DNA of 42,744 bases from an uncultured Candidatus Saccharibacteria bacterium (lineage in GTDB: Bacteria; Patescibacteria; Saccharimonadia; Saccharimonadales; UBA6022), in assembly GCA_946887425.1 (NCBI GenBank), contig CAMPKW010000003.1, positions 1 through 42,744 on the forward strand, read 5' to 3'. The notes beneath the pieces are model-generated. The model did no database searches and was not told where the DNA came from. It saw only the letters and a list, made by a program, of their open reading frames with translations. Shown in pieces: positions 21,617-28,716 of the stretch; within the stretch, counting starts at the first letter, position 1; each line of letters begins with the position of its first letter. Position numbers and translations under genes: made by a program.

Positions 21617-22069
21617 ATGGCGCTAATGCAGCGCATTGCAGACGATACTAAAGCCGCTCTTTTGGGCGGCGATCGTTTTGTAGCGGAAGTACTTCGTGGC
21701 TTAAAAGCTGCGATCTTAAACGAAGAAGTTGCGCAAGGTAAGCGCGATACTGGACTCGATGATACGGCGATTGAGCAGATTATTGCTCGTGAGGTGAAGA
21801 AGCGCAACGAAAGCGCAACGCTTTATACTAACGCCGGGCGCACAGAACTCGCCGAGACTGAAATAAAGGAAGCGGCAGTATTGCAGGCATATCTTCCCGA
21901 GCAGCTTAGCGAGGCTGAACTCACGACTATTATCGAGAAGATTATTGCCGAAAAGGGCCTGAGCGGCCCGCAGGCTATGGGTCAAGTAATTGGCGCGGTT
22001 AAGCAACAAGTTGGCAATACAGCCGACGGTGCGACAGTCGCACGTCTTGTAAAACAAATCCTCAATTAA
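21617..22069 (+). CDS. yqeY: GatB/YqeY domain protein
   Basis: A 150-residue protein of the YqeY family, homologous to the C-terminal helical domain of GatB in the tRNA amidotransferase. Signature segments are LRGLKAAILNEEV, EVKKRNESA and ETEIKEAAVLQAYLPEQLSEAEL, with the GPQAMGQVIGAVKQQ ending. The biochemical role of free YqeY is not established. It starts 3 nt after rpsU and is co-transcribed with it, an arrangement conserved in many bacteria. Confidence 0.92.
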   Translation: MALMQRIADDTKAALLGGDRFVAEVLRGLKAAILNEEVAQGKRDTGLDDTAIEQIIAREVKKRNESATLYTNAGRTELAETEIKEAAVLQAYLPEQLSEAELTTIIEKIIAEKGLSGPQAMGQVIGAVKQQVGNTADGATVARLVKQILN

Positions 22070-22087
22070 ACACAAAAAGGAGAAGAC

Positions 22088-22633
22088 ATGATCGTATTTT
22101 TTGGTCCAGCTGGTGCTGGAAAGAGCGTCCAGGGGCAAATGCTGGCAGCGCGCCACGGATGGCGCTGGCTGAGTGCCGGGCAGCTACTGCGCGACACGCA
22201 TGACATGGAAATTATCAAGGAGATGCAGACTGGCGGCTTGGTTAATCCTGAGCGCGTGAACGAACTAATGGGCGAAGCGCTCAAGCGGGCGACAAACATC
22301 GACCGAGTTATTATCGACGGTTTTCCTCGCCAGCTCTCGCAAGCCAAGTGGTTAATTGACTCACAGTCGATTCACCAGCGTTCGGTTGGGTTGGTCATTG
22401 TGCTTGAAGTGCCTCGTTCGGAGCTGCTCAAGCGCCTCGAAGTGCGTGGTCGCGCCGATGATACCCCGGAAGCGATTGATGAGCGTTTGAAGATTTATCG
22501 CACTGAGATGTACCCAATCCTTAGTTATTTCACCGAGAAAAACGTGAATATTGTTCACATTGACGGTACTGGCACGGTCGGGCAAGTCCATGACCGTATC
22601 GTAGAGGAACTTGTGGCATGCAAACTGGCGTAA
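22088..22633 (+). CDS. adk: adenylate kinase
   Basis: A 181-residue P-loop kinase that interconverts AMP, ADP and ATP. GPAGAGKS (6-13) is the P-loop, DGFPR (about 78-82) the AMP-binding motif, and RGRADDTPEAIDERL holds the arginines of the catalytic loop. The LID is the short type without zinc cysteines, accounting for the length below 215. AAAAGGAGAAG precedes the ATG. It overlaps map by 16 bp; adk-map order is common in ribosomal operons, but here it follows rpsU-yqeY. Confidence 0.93.
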   Translation: MIVFFGPAGAGKSVQGQMLAARHGWRWLSAGQLLRDTHDMEIIKEMQTGGLVNPERVNELMGEALKRATNIDRVIIDGFPRQLSQAKWLIDSQSIHQRSVGLVIVLEVPRSELLKRLEVRGRADDTPEAIDERLKIYRTEMYPILSYFTEKNVNIVHIDGTGTVGQVHDRIVEELVACKLA

Positions 22634-23376
22634 AGACCCCTGCTCAAATTCAGGCAATGCGCGAAGGTGGCAAAATCCTCGCAACCATTTATGATGGGCT
22701 AAAAAAGTATGTCCACGCCGGTATGACCGAACTTGATGCTGACGCGTGGGTGGCGAGCGAAATTACTCGGCTCGGTGCTGTTGCGACGTACAAGACGCCG
22801 GAGGTGAACTTCCCGAATGTTATTTGTATTTCGACCAATGACGAGATTGTTCACAGTGTGCCAACTGATTATGTGTTTGAAAAGGGCGATGTTGTCAGTT
22901 TCGATCTCGTTATTACCTACAAAGGTATGAAAACAGACGCGGCTTTTACGATGGTAGTTGACGAGCAGCCGACAGGGGTAAAAAAACATCTGCTGAATGT
23001 TACTGAACGTAGCTTGTACGCGGGCATTGATGCCATAAAAGGCCCGACATACACGGGTGATATTGGGGCTGCTATTGAAAAAGTACTTCGCGAGGGTAAA
23101 CTTGGTATTGTTCGTGATCTAGTTGGCCATGGTGTTGGACTAGAGATGCATATGCCGCCAGAAGTGCCAAACTATGGCCGCAAGGGAACAGGCGTACTCT
23201 TAAAGCCAGGTGATACGATTGCGATTGAGCCAATGGCAACACTTGGCAGTGAAAAAATTGTTACCGACAAGAGCGATGGTTGGACAATCCGCAGTAAAGA
23301 CGGCAGTTTAGCTGCGCACTTTGAGCATACCGTTCTAGTAACAGAGGATGGTGTTGAGATTTTAACAAGTCTCTAA
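22618..23376 (+). CDS. map: methionine aminopeptidase, type I
   Basis: A 252-residue metalloprotease that removes initiator Met after deformylation. Metal ligands: D in VVSFDLVITY, D in KTDAAF, H in GHGVG, E in AIEPM and E in HFEHTV, all present. The N-terminal zinc-finger extension of eukaryotic forms is missing. It starts inside the end of adk (16 bp overlap). With def and fmt in the same window it completes the N-terminal Met cycle. Confidence 0.95.
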   Translation: MQTGVKTPAQIQAMREGGKILATIYDGLKKYVHAGMTELDADAWVASEITRLGAVATYKTPEVNFPNVICISTNDEIVHSVPTDYVFEKGDVVSFDLVITYKGMKTDAAFTMVVDEQPTGVKKHLLNVTERSLYAGIDAIKGPTYTGDIGAAIEKVLREGKLGIVRDLVGHGVGLEMHMPPEVPNYGRKGTGVLLKPGDTIAIEPMATLGSEKIVTDKSDGWTIRSKDGSLAAHFEHTVLVTEDGVEILTSL

Positions 23377-23386
23377 GGATATTTTT

Positions 23387-23893
23387 ATGTGGACGTTCGT
23401 GATCATTACTCACGCGGTGACCGCCTCGCTTAGTCTATTGCTTGGTGCATTTCAGTTACTACGACCCAAGAAGGGCGATCGTTTCCATCGAATGGTCGGT
23501 CGTACATGGGTTGTCTGCATGTATGCGGTGTGTGTAAGTTCATTTTTTATTCAAGGTGTGCAAGATGGATTCAGCTGGCTGCATGGCCTGTCATTATTTA
23601 CAATTATGACCGTTTCACTGGGTCTGTATTCGGCCATCAAGGGGAATATCGCTGCGCATAGGGCCAATATGACAGGAAGCTATTTTGGCTCAATTGCAGC
23701 CTTCGTTGGTGTTATTGCTGTGCCAACTCGACGTATTCCTCAGCTGGCAGTCAACCAGACGCCACTTTTCTTCTTGTTTGTCGGGTTGCTTGTAGTGAGC
23801 GCGACGTTGTTCATATGTGGTCTTTATTTTCTTGCAAAATACCGATCAAAGGTCGTTGCAGGGCGACAGAAAATGAAAGTTTCGGCGTCTTGA
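23387..23893 (+). CDS. DUF2306-type membrane protein
   Basis: A 168-residue protein with four to five membrane helices (about 4-24, 40-57, 68-84, 98-116, 126-150). Histidines at conserved places (H9, the RFHRMVGRTW motif, a WLHG motif, AHR) match the DUF2306 family, whose four-helix core recalls haem-binding cytochromes. Haem binding is an inference from the family pattern. It starts 10 bp after map and ends 3 bp from the convergent murI stop. AAGGAT lies before the ATG. Confidence 0.75.
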   Translation: MWTFVIITHAVTASLSLLLGAFQLLRPKKGDRFHRMVGRTWVVCMYAVCVSSFFIQGVQDGFSWLHGLSLFTIMTVSLGLYSAIKGNIAAHRANMTGSYFGSIAAFVGVIAVPTRRIPQLAVNQTPLFFLFVGLLVVSATLFICGLYFLAKYRSKVVAGRQKMKVSAS

Positions 23894-23896
23894 TTA

Positions 23897-24550
23897 TTAC
23901 GTACGCGATTCGTTAAGTAGTTGTCGTACGCGACGCCCGATTGCTTCGGACGGCTCAATAACTTCGGCGCGACCAGCAGCGAGTTCAATGATAAGATCTT
24001 TGATCCAGTGATAGTGTGTACACCCTAGGACGATAACGTCGGCACCGCGGTCACACAGGTCGCTTACCACTCGCTCTACATGGGAGCGATTGAGTTGATT
24101 GTTCTCAATAAGATATGCCCATTCACCGCAGTCTGGCTCGATAATATTTAAATGAGCGCCGTATGTCTGAATAAGCTGGTGGTAGCGGGTGCTTGCGAGA
24201 GTTGCAGGTGTCGCACAAACGCCAATGGTGTGCGATCTTGTTAGTTTGGCCGCCGATTTGATCATCGGTTCGATGCCGATAAATTTTTGCCCTGGGTAGC
24301 GACTCCGAAGTGCTTCGATGGCTACTGCTGTGGCGGTGTTGCAGGCGAGAACAATTATGTCGCACGAGGCGGATAGTAGGGGCTGGATAGCGGCTTCTGT
24401 AAGATGTATAACTTGATCCGGTGATTTATCGCCGTAGGGCACGTTCTTTTTGTCGTTAACGATGACAATGTCCGCGGTCGGAAAGGTTGCTTGAAGCGCT
24501 TCGGCAACTGCCTCTCCGCCAATACCTGAGTCGAATACACCAAGTTTCAT
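23897..24550 (-). CDS. murI: glutamate racemase
   Basis: A 217-residue cofactor-independent racemase providing D-glutamate for peptidoglycan. The start is the ATG at 24550 (MKLGVFDSGIGG), where homology begins; the frame extends to 24622 but passes through the promoter. Both catalytic cysteines are present: LACNTAT and GCTHY. Other motifs are DSGIGG and NVPYGDKS. On the minus strand TATACT (24562-24557) lies 6 nt before the ATG. It diverges from ftsA with 59 bp between starts, so wall precursor supply and division are transcribed from one intergenic region. Confidence 0.95.
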   Translation of the reverse strand: MKLGVFDSGIGGEAVAEALQATFPTADIVIVNDKKNVPYGDKSPDQVIHLTEAAIQPLLSASCDIIVLACNTATAVAIEALRSRYPGQKFIGIEPMIKSAAKLTRSHTIGVCATPATLASTRYHQLIQTYGAHLNIIEPDCGEWAYLIENNQLNRSHVERVVSDLCDRGADVIVLGCTHYHWIKDLIIELAAGRAEVIEPSEAIGRRVRQLLNESRT

Positions 24551-24556
24551 ACTATC

Positions 24557-24602
24557 AGTATAGCGTGAAACTCTATTCAAATAGCGCCATAAGCGGTATA
24601 CT
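24557..24602. promoter_or_regulatory. divergent leaderless promoters of murI and ftsA
   Basis: Minus strand TATACT (24562-24557), 6 nt before murI; plus strand TATACT (24597-24602), 7 nt before ftsA. Neither leaves room for a Shine-Dalgarno site. Confidence 0.65.
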
Positions 24603-24609
24603 TTAAAAC

Positions 24610-25845
24610 ATGCAAGAAACATCTCGATACGCCGTAGGTATTGATATTGGTACCACTACAGTCCGCGCTGTTGTGGGGCATATCGATCCAGCTACGGGCA
24701 CGCCTACTATTGTTGGCGTGGGACAAGCGCCAAATAGCGGTATGCGAAAAGGAGTCGTTGCTCATCTTACGGGTCCTGCGCATGCTATTGATGATGCACT
24801 TGGTGAAGCGGAGCGCATGAGCGGTTACCAGGTTGACGGCGCGGCAATGAGTATTAACGGCGCTCATATTCTTAGTACAAAGGCCGATGGCATGATCGCC
24901 GTTGGTTCGGCCGATCATGAGATTACTCACGACGACCTTTCTCGAATTGAAGAAGTCGCCACTATGGGGAAGGTTCCCGCGAATCGTGAGATCCTTGACG
25001 TGGTGCCGCATAGCTATCGCCTTGACGGCCAGGACAATATTAAAGATCCCTTTGGCATGACTGGTACTCGCCTCGAGATTAATGCCAATGTTGTTTCGGC
25101 GCTTGGTCCGCACCTTGCGAACCTGCAAAAAGCCGCCGATATGGCAAAAGTCGAGCCGCATGTCATTACTCCAGCTGTTATGGCGGCGGCACGAGCTGTA
25201 CTTCATGAACAGCAGCTAGAAAACGGTGTTGCGGTCATCGATCTCGGTGGCTCGACCACGAGCGTCGTCGTGTTTGAAGAGGGTGATTTGCAGTATGTAG
25301 GTGTCATTCCTGTGGGTGGCGTAAATATTACCAATGATCTTGCGATCGGCCTCAAGACCGATCCGGCGATTGCGGAAAAAGTAAAGACCGCTCATGCAAG
25401 CGCCGTCGTGCGTACGAGCGGCGAAGGCGTTAACGTCAAGCATGATAGCGAAATCCACACCTTTAATTCGCATGATATTGATGAAATCGTCGAAGCGCGT
25501 CTTGAAGAAATTTTTGATGCTGTTCAGCGTGAGTTGAAGAAGGCGGGTAAAGCAGGGCAGTTGCCAAGTGGTATTGTGCTGACGGGCGGGACTGCCAACA
25601 TGAAACACATCGCTGATTATGCCAAAGAGAAGCTAGGGCTTGCAGCCCGTGTAGGCAAACCTTCTGGCTATGGCGGAGTTGCTGACCACATTGAAGAGCC
25701 GCAATTTGCAACTGCTTTAGGGCTTATGCTGATTGATTCACAAAACGGCGGACAAGCGCCAAAGACCGATAAAGGAAATCACAAGATAACCATCAAACAG
25801 GCAAGCGGTGTTATCTCTCAGTTCCTCGGTAAATTTAAAGCGTAA
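24610..25845 (+). CDS. ftsA: cell division protein FtsA
   Basis: A 411-residue actin-fold ATPase that links FtsZ filaments to the membrane. GIDIGTTTVRAVV at the start is the first phosphate loop; the 1C domain follows; AVIDLGGSTTSVVVF (about 209-223) is the second loop, and LTGGTANM near 323 the third. The C-terminal end is an amphipathic segment (SGVISQFLGKFKA), the usual membrane tether. It is followed 63 bp later by ftsZ. The gene may be leaderless. Confidence 0.95.
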   Translation: MQETSRYAVGIDIGTTTVRAVVGHIDPATGTPTIVGVGQAPNSGMRKGVVAHLTGPAHAIDDALGEAERMSGYQVDGAAMSINGAHILSTKADGMIAVGSADHEITHDDLSRIEEVATMGKVPANREILDVVPHSYRLDGQDNIKDPFGMTGTRLEINANVVSALGPHLANLQKAADMAKVEPHVITPAVMAAARAVLHEQQLENGVAVIDLGGSTTSVVVFEEGDLQYVGVIPVGGVNITNDLAIGLKTDPAIAEKVKTAHASAVVRTSGEGVNVKHDSEIHTFNSHDIDEIVEARLEEIFDAVQRELKKAGKAGQLPSGIVLTGGTANMKHIADYAKEKLGLAARVGKPSGYGGVADHIEEPQFATALGLMLIDSQNGGQAPKTDKGNHKITIKQASGVISQFLGKFKA

Positions 25846-25908
25846 TTTATTTGTTCAGAAAAAGTGCTATACTAAATAAGAATACGAATATCGGGGAGAG
25901 ACCTATTC

Positions 25909-27105
25909 ATGCCTGAAGTTAAACCAAGCGACATACAAACATTTGCAAGTATAAAAGTAGTAGGAGTCGGCGGCGCCGGCGGCTCTGCTGTTAACCGCAT
26001 GAAGGACGCTGGCCTTGCGGGTGTACAGTTTATTGCAATGAACACCGATGCGCAAGCTTTGCATAATTCCAAGGCAGATGTAAAAATCCATCTCGGTCAT
26101 TCGACTACTAATGGTCTTGGCGCAGGTGCTGACCCACTTACGGGTGAGGCAGCCGCTCAAGAGTCACGCGACGAAATCCGCGATGCAATCACGGGTGCTG
26201 ACATGATCTTTGTCACGATTGGTGCCGGTGGTGGTACGGGTAGTGGTGCTGGTCACGTTGTGGCTGAAATCGCTCGCGACCTTGGTATCTTGGTTGTTGG
26301 TGTTGCTACTAAGCCATTTAGCTTTGAGGGAGAAAAACGCCGTCAGAACGCCGAATGGGCAATTAATAGCCTTGGTCGCCAGGTTGATACACTTATTACC
26401 ATTCCAAACGATCGCCTGCTTCAGACTATCGATCGTCGAACGCCGCTTCTTGAGACATTTAAAATTGCCGACGACGTGCTTCGCCAGGGTGTTCAGGGTA
26501 TTTCTGAGCTGATTACCGAACACGGCTTGATTAACCTCGACTTCGCTGACGTTAAGGCGATTATGAGCAATGCAGGTTCGGCGCTTATGGGTATTGGCCG
26601 CGCAAGCGGTGACGATCGTGCCGCCCAGGCTGCGCAGCAGGCAATTGAATCACCACTGATTGAAGTATCAATCGACGGTGCTAAGGGTGTTCTCTTTAAT
26701 GTTACCGGTGGCTACGACATGAGCATGAGTGAAATTCAGGAAGCTGCTGAAATCATTACAAGTGCCGTTTCGCCGGATGCTAACATCATCTTTGGTGCCA
26801 CACTTAAGCCTGACCTCGAAGACGAGTTGATCATTACTGTTATCGCAACAGGCTTTGACAGCGCCTACTTCCACGAACAGGCAACGACACTTGAAGGCAC
26901 GACCGCCACTCCTCGCCAGGAAGAAGTGACTGATGAAGCGGTTGCTGCAATTAACCTCGACCTCGATCATACTGAGGCTGCTGCAGTATTCGCTGATGAG
27001 GATACGACTCATGACATCTGGAATACTCCGACTGAGGAAGAGGACGAGTCTGACACGCCTGCATTCCTTCGCCGCCGCAAGAAGAATAAAAACGTTGACG
27101 AATAG
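25909..27105 (+). CDS. ftsZ: cell division protein FtsZ
   Basis: A 398-residue tubulin-like GTPase that forms the division ring. VGVGGAGGSAVNRM (about 14-27) binds nucleotide; GAGGGTGSGAG (about 104-114) is the signature loop, with Ser in the place of the more usual Thr; the T7 loop NLDFADVKAIM supplies the catalytic Asp. The last 70 residues are an acidic linker ending in TPAFLRRRKKN, the conserved peptide bound by FtsA. TATACT lies upstream near 25868 and GGGGAGAG before the ATG. Confidence 0.97.
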   Translation: MPEVKPSDIQTFASIKVVGVGGAGGSAVNRMKDAGLAGVQFIAMNTDAQALHNSKADVKIHLGHSTTNGLGAGADPLTGEAAAQESRDEIRDAITGADMIFVTIGAGGGTGSGAGHVVAEIARDLGILVVGVATKPFSFEGEKRRQNAEWAINSLGRQVDTLITIPNDRLLQTIDRRTPLLETFKIADDVLRQGVQGISELITEHGLINLDFADVKAIMSNAGSALMGIGRASGDDRAAQAAQQAIESPLIEVSIDGAKGVLFNVTGGYDMSMSEIQEAAEIITSAVSPDANIIFGATLKPDLEDELIITVIATGFDSAYFHEQATTLEGTTATPRQEEVTDEAVAAINLDLDHTEAAAVFADEDTTHDIWNTPTEEEDESDTPAFLRRRKKNKNVDE

Positions 27106-27114
27106 GCGGTAGCT

Positions 27115-27564
27115 ATGGCTCAGCAATATAAAATTGGCGATACGCGCGTTATTGAATCTCGTGAAGTGGGTGACGGCATTACGATCCGTCGTCGTCGTGA
27201 AACACTTGATGGAAAACATCGGTTTACGACGTACGAACGTATCGAAAAGCCTAATTTGGCTGTCATTAAAAAAGATGGTTCACGTGAGCTGTTTGATCGT
27301 GAGAAACTTGCGACCGCTATTAAGCGATCTGTCGGTAAGTTCTTCTCATCTGAAGTTGAAGTCGAAGAAATTATCGATAATGTCGAAAACGCACTCTATG
27401 AGCTAGGGGAAAGTGAAATCTTTTCTCGCCAAATCGGTGATAAAGTACTTGATGAGCTGGCGGTCCGTAACGAGGTAGCCTATGTTCGTTTTGCAAGCGT
27501 GTATCATGAGTTTAAAACGCTCGACGAATTTGAAGCAATCTTGGCGCAACGACGTAAAACATAG
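27115..27564 (+). CDS. nrdR: NrdR-type regulator lacking the zinc ribbon cysteines
   Basis: A 149-residue protein. The core DTRVIESREVGDGITIRRRRE and HRFTTYERIE matches NrdR, the repressor of ribonucleotide reductase genes, and residues about 47-139 form its ATP-cone (VIKKDGSRELFDREKL). The N-terminal zinc ribbon is missing its ligands: the family start MxCPxC is MAQQYKIG here, and CxxC before RFTTYER is TLDGKH. All four cysteines are gone. ATP/dATP sensing seems intact, but DNA binding must differ or be lost. It follows ftsZ by 9 bp. Confidence 0.9.
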   Translation: MAQQYKIGDTRVIESREVGDGITIRRRRETLDGKHRFTTYERIEKPNLAVIKKDGSRELFDREKLATAIKRSVGKFFSSEVEVEEIIDNVENALYELGESEIFSRQIGDKVLDELAVRNEVAYVRFASVYHEFKTLDEFEAILAQRRKT

Positions 27565-27575
27565 GGAGAAAAGGC

Positions 27576-27836
27576 ATGAAAGCTGTCATCATCTATAAAA
27601 ATGAAAGTGATCATGCGAGAGAAGTGCTCGATTATCTCCGTGATTTCGAGCGCCAGACGGGCCGCGTGCTAGAGACTCTCGACCCTGATACGCCAGATGG
27701 TGCAAGCTTCTGTCGGACATATGATATTGTCGAGTACCCTAGTATTGTTGCCATGAGTGACGACGGTATGTTGCAGAACCTGTGGCGTGGTCGTCCGCTG
27801 CCAACGATTAGCGAGGTGAGCTATTATGTTCAGTAA
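27576..27836 (+). CDS. thioredoxin-fold protein without CxxC
   Basis: An 86-residue protein with a thioredoxin-like pattern: VIIYKNES strand, a helix, then YDIVEYPSIVAMSDDG, which corresponds to the cis-proline region (Y-P-S-I) of thioredoxins, and a C-terminal RGRPLPTISEV. The catalytic CxxC is absent; one cysteine lies in SFCRTYDI. Thus it cannot act as a two-cysteine oxidoreductase. GGGAG precedes the ATG. It overlaps the VKOR gene by 11 bp, suggesting a joint role in disulfide handling, which is an inference. Confidence 0.75.
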   Translation: MKAVIIYKNESDHAREVLDYLRDFERQTGRVLETLDPDTPDGASFCRTYDIVEYPSIVAMSDDGMLQNLWRGRPLPTISEVSYYVQ

Positions 27837-28449
27837 ATTATTTAAAAAAAGCTCCAAGTTGGAGCGTTCGAACCGCTGGACGTTTGGAACGATGCTGGTA
27901 TTCGGTATTGTTGGCTTGGTAGCAAGCTTTGTGCTGGCGATCGAAGAATTTCATCTCTTAAAGCACCCGGATGCAATTTTGTCATGTTCGGTCAATCTGG
28001 TTCTGAACTGCGCCGGAGTGATGAAAACGTGGCAGGCAACCGTCTTTGGGTTCCCGAATATGTTCATTGGCCTTATGGCCTTTCCGATCGTCATTTGCGT
28101 AGCGCTACTTGGTTTGGGCCGGGCGGTGTTACCGCGCTGGTTCTATATTGGCGCGAACATTGGCTTCCTTCTCGGCGCTGTGTTTGCATACTGGCTTTTC
28201 TTCAACAGTGTGTACGCTATCGAAATCTTGTGTCCTTGGTGTCTGATCGTGACATTTACGGTCACAATCTTACTGGCAACGATTACTCACTACAATTTGC
28301 GCGAAAATACCTTCGGCTTTTCGAAACAGCCTAATAAAAAAATCCAAGCGTTTATAGGCGCAGGCTACCACAAATTGATCGTAGCGAGCTGGATAGTGCT
28401 CATGATTGCACTTGTGTTTATGAAATTTGGCGACGGCCTTTTCCTGTAG
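27826..28449 (+). CDS. vitamin K epoxide reductase (VKOR) family protein
   Basis: A 207-residue membrane protein with four VKOR helices plus a fifth at the C-terminus. The loop cysteines C54 and C62 (SCSVNLVLNC) and the active-site CPWC (136-139) are all present, with the conserved Ser/Trp near them. VKOR reoxidises DsbA-type proteins using quinone, forming disulfides outside the membrane. The cysteine-rich pilins and surface proteins in this window are plausible clients. The usual fused thioredoxin domain is absent. Overlaps the preceding thioredoxin-fold gene. Confidence 0.9.
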   Translation: MFSKLFKKSSKLERSNRWTFGTMLVFGIVGLVASFVLAIEEFHLLKHPDAILSCSVNLVLNCAGVMKTWQATVFGFPNMFIGLMAFPIVICVALLGLGRAVLPRWFYIGANIGFLLGAVFAYWLFFNSVYAIEILCPWCLIVTFTVTILLATITHYNLRENTFGFSKQPNKKIQAFIGAGYHKLIVASWIVLMIALVFMKFGDGLFL

Positions 28450-28488
28450 CTAGAGAGGCGAAGGCTTCCATTGCAACTTAAAAGCGTG

Positions 28489-28494
28489 TAAAAT
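28489..28494 (+). promoter_or_regulatory. -10 box of the ileS leader
   Basis: TAAAAT with TG just upstream (an extended -10 pattern). It would place the transcript start near 28501, at the head of the T-box element. Confidence 0.55.
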
Positions 28495-28496
28495 AA

Positions 28497-28706
28497 CGAC
28501 TAGAGACACTCTACTGCGTGTAGATGAACGGTTATCACCCGTGAAGTTTTGGGAAGAACGGCCTCGGCTAAGTAGAACTCAACGCGAACGCTGCGTCAAA
28601 GCGAGCAACTAAGCGCTAAGAAGAATCTCTTTTTAGAAACTGGATGGTACCGTCCGCGACTGCGGATTCCAGTGACTAAACAGGGATTTTTTTGTTTTTT
28701 ACGAAA
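28497..28706 (+). promoter_or_regulatory. T-box riboswitch controlling ileS
   Basis: The T-box bulge TGGTACCG (28645-28652) lies between ACTGGA (28639-28644) and TCCGC (28653-28657). These pair with TCCAGT (28668-28673) and GCGGA (28662-28666), forming the antiterminator. TGGT can pair with the ACCA end of tRNA-Ile. A competing terminator uses ATTCCAGT (28666-28673) with ACAGGGAT (28680-28687), followed by T residues (28687-28693, 28695-28700). A small stem ACGG/CCGT (28528-28542) presents ATC, an isoleucine codon, in its loop as candidate specifier. The gene downstream is ileS, which fits. Transcriptional attenuation is inferred from the U-tract. Confidence 0.88.
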
Positions 28707-28716
28707 GGAAAACACC

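Noticed and set aside
27270..27290. parS-like TTCACGTGA inside nrdR
   Set aside because: The core matches but the flanks fit poorly to the 16-bp consensus; one chance site in coding sequence is expected.
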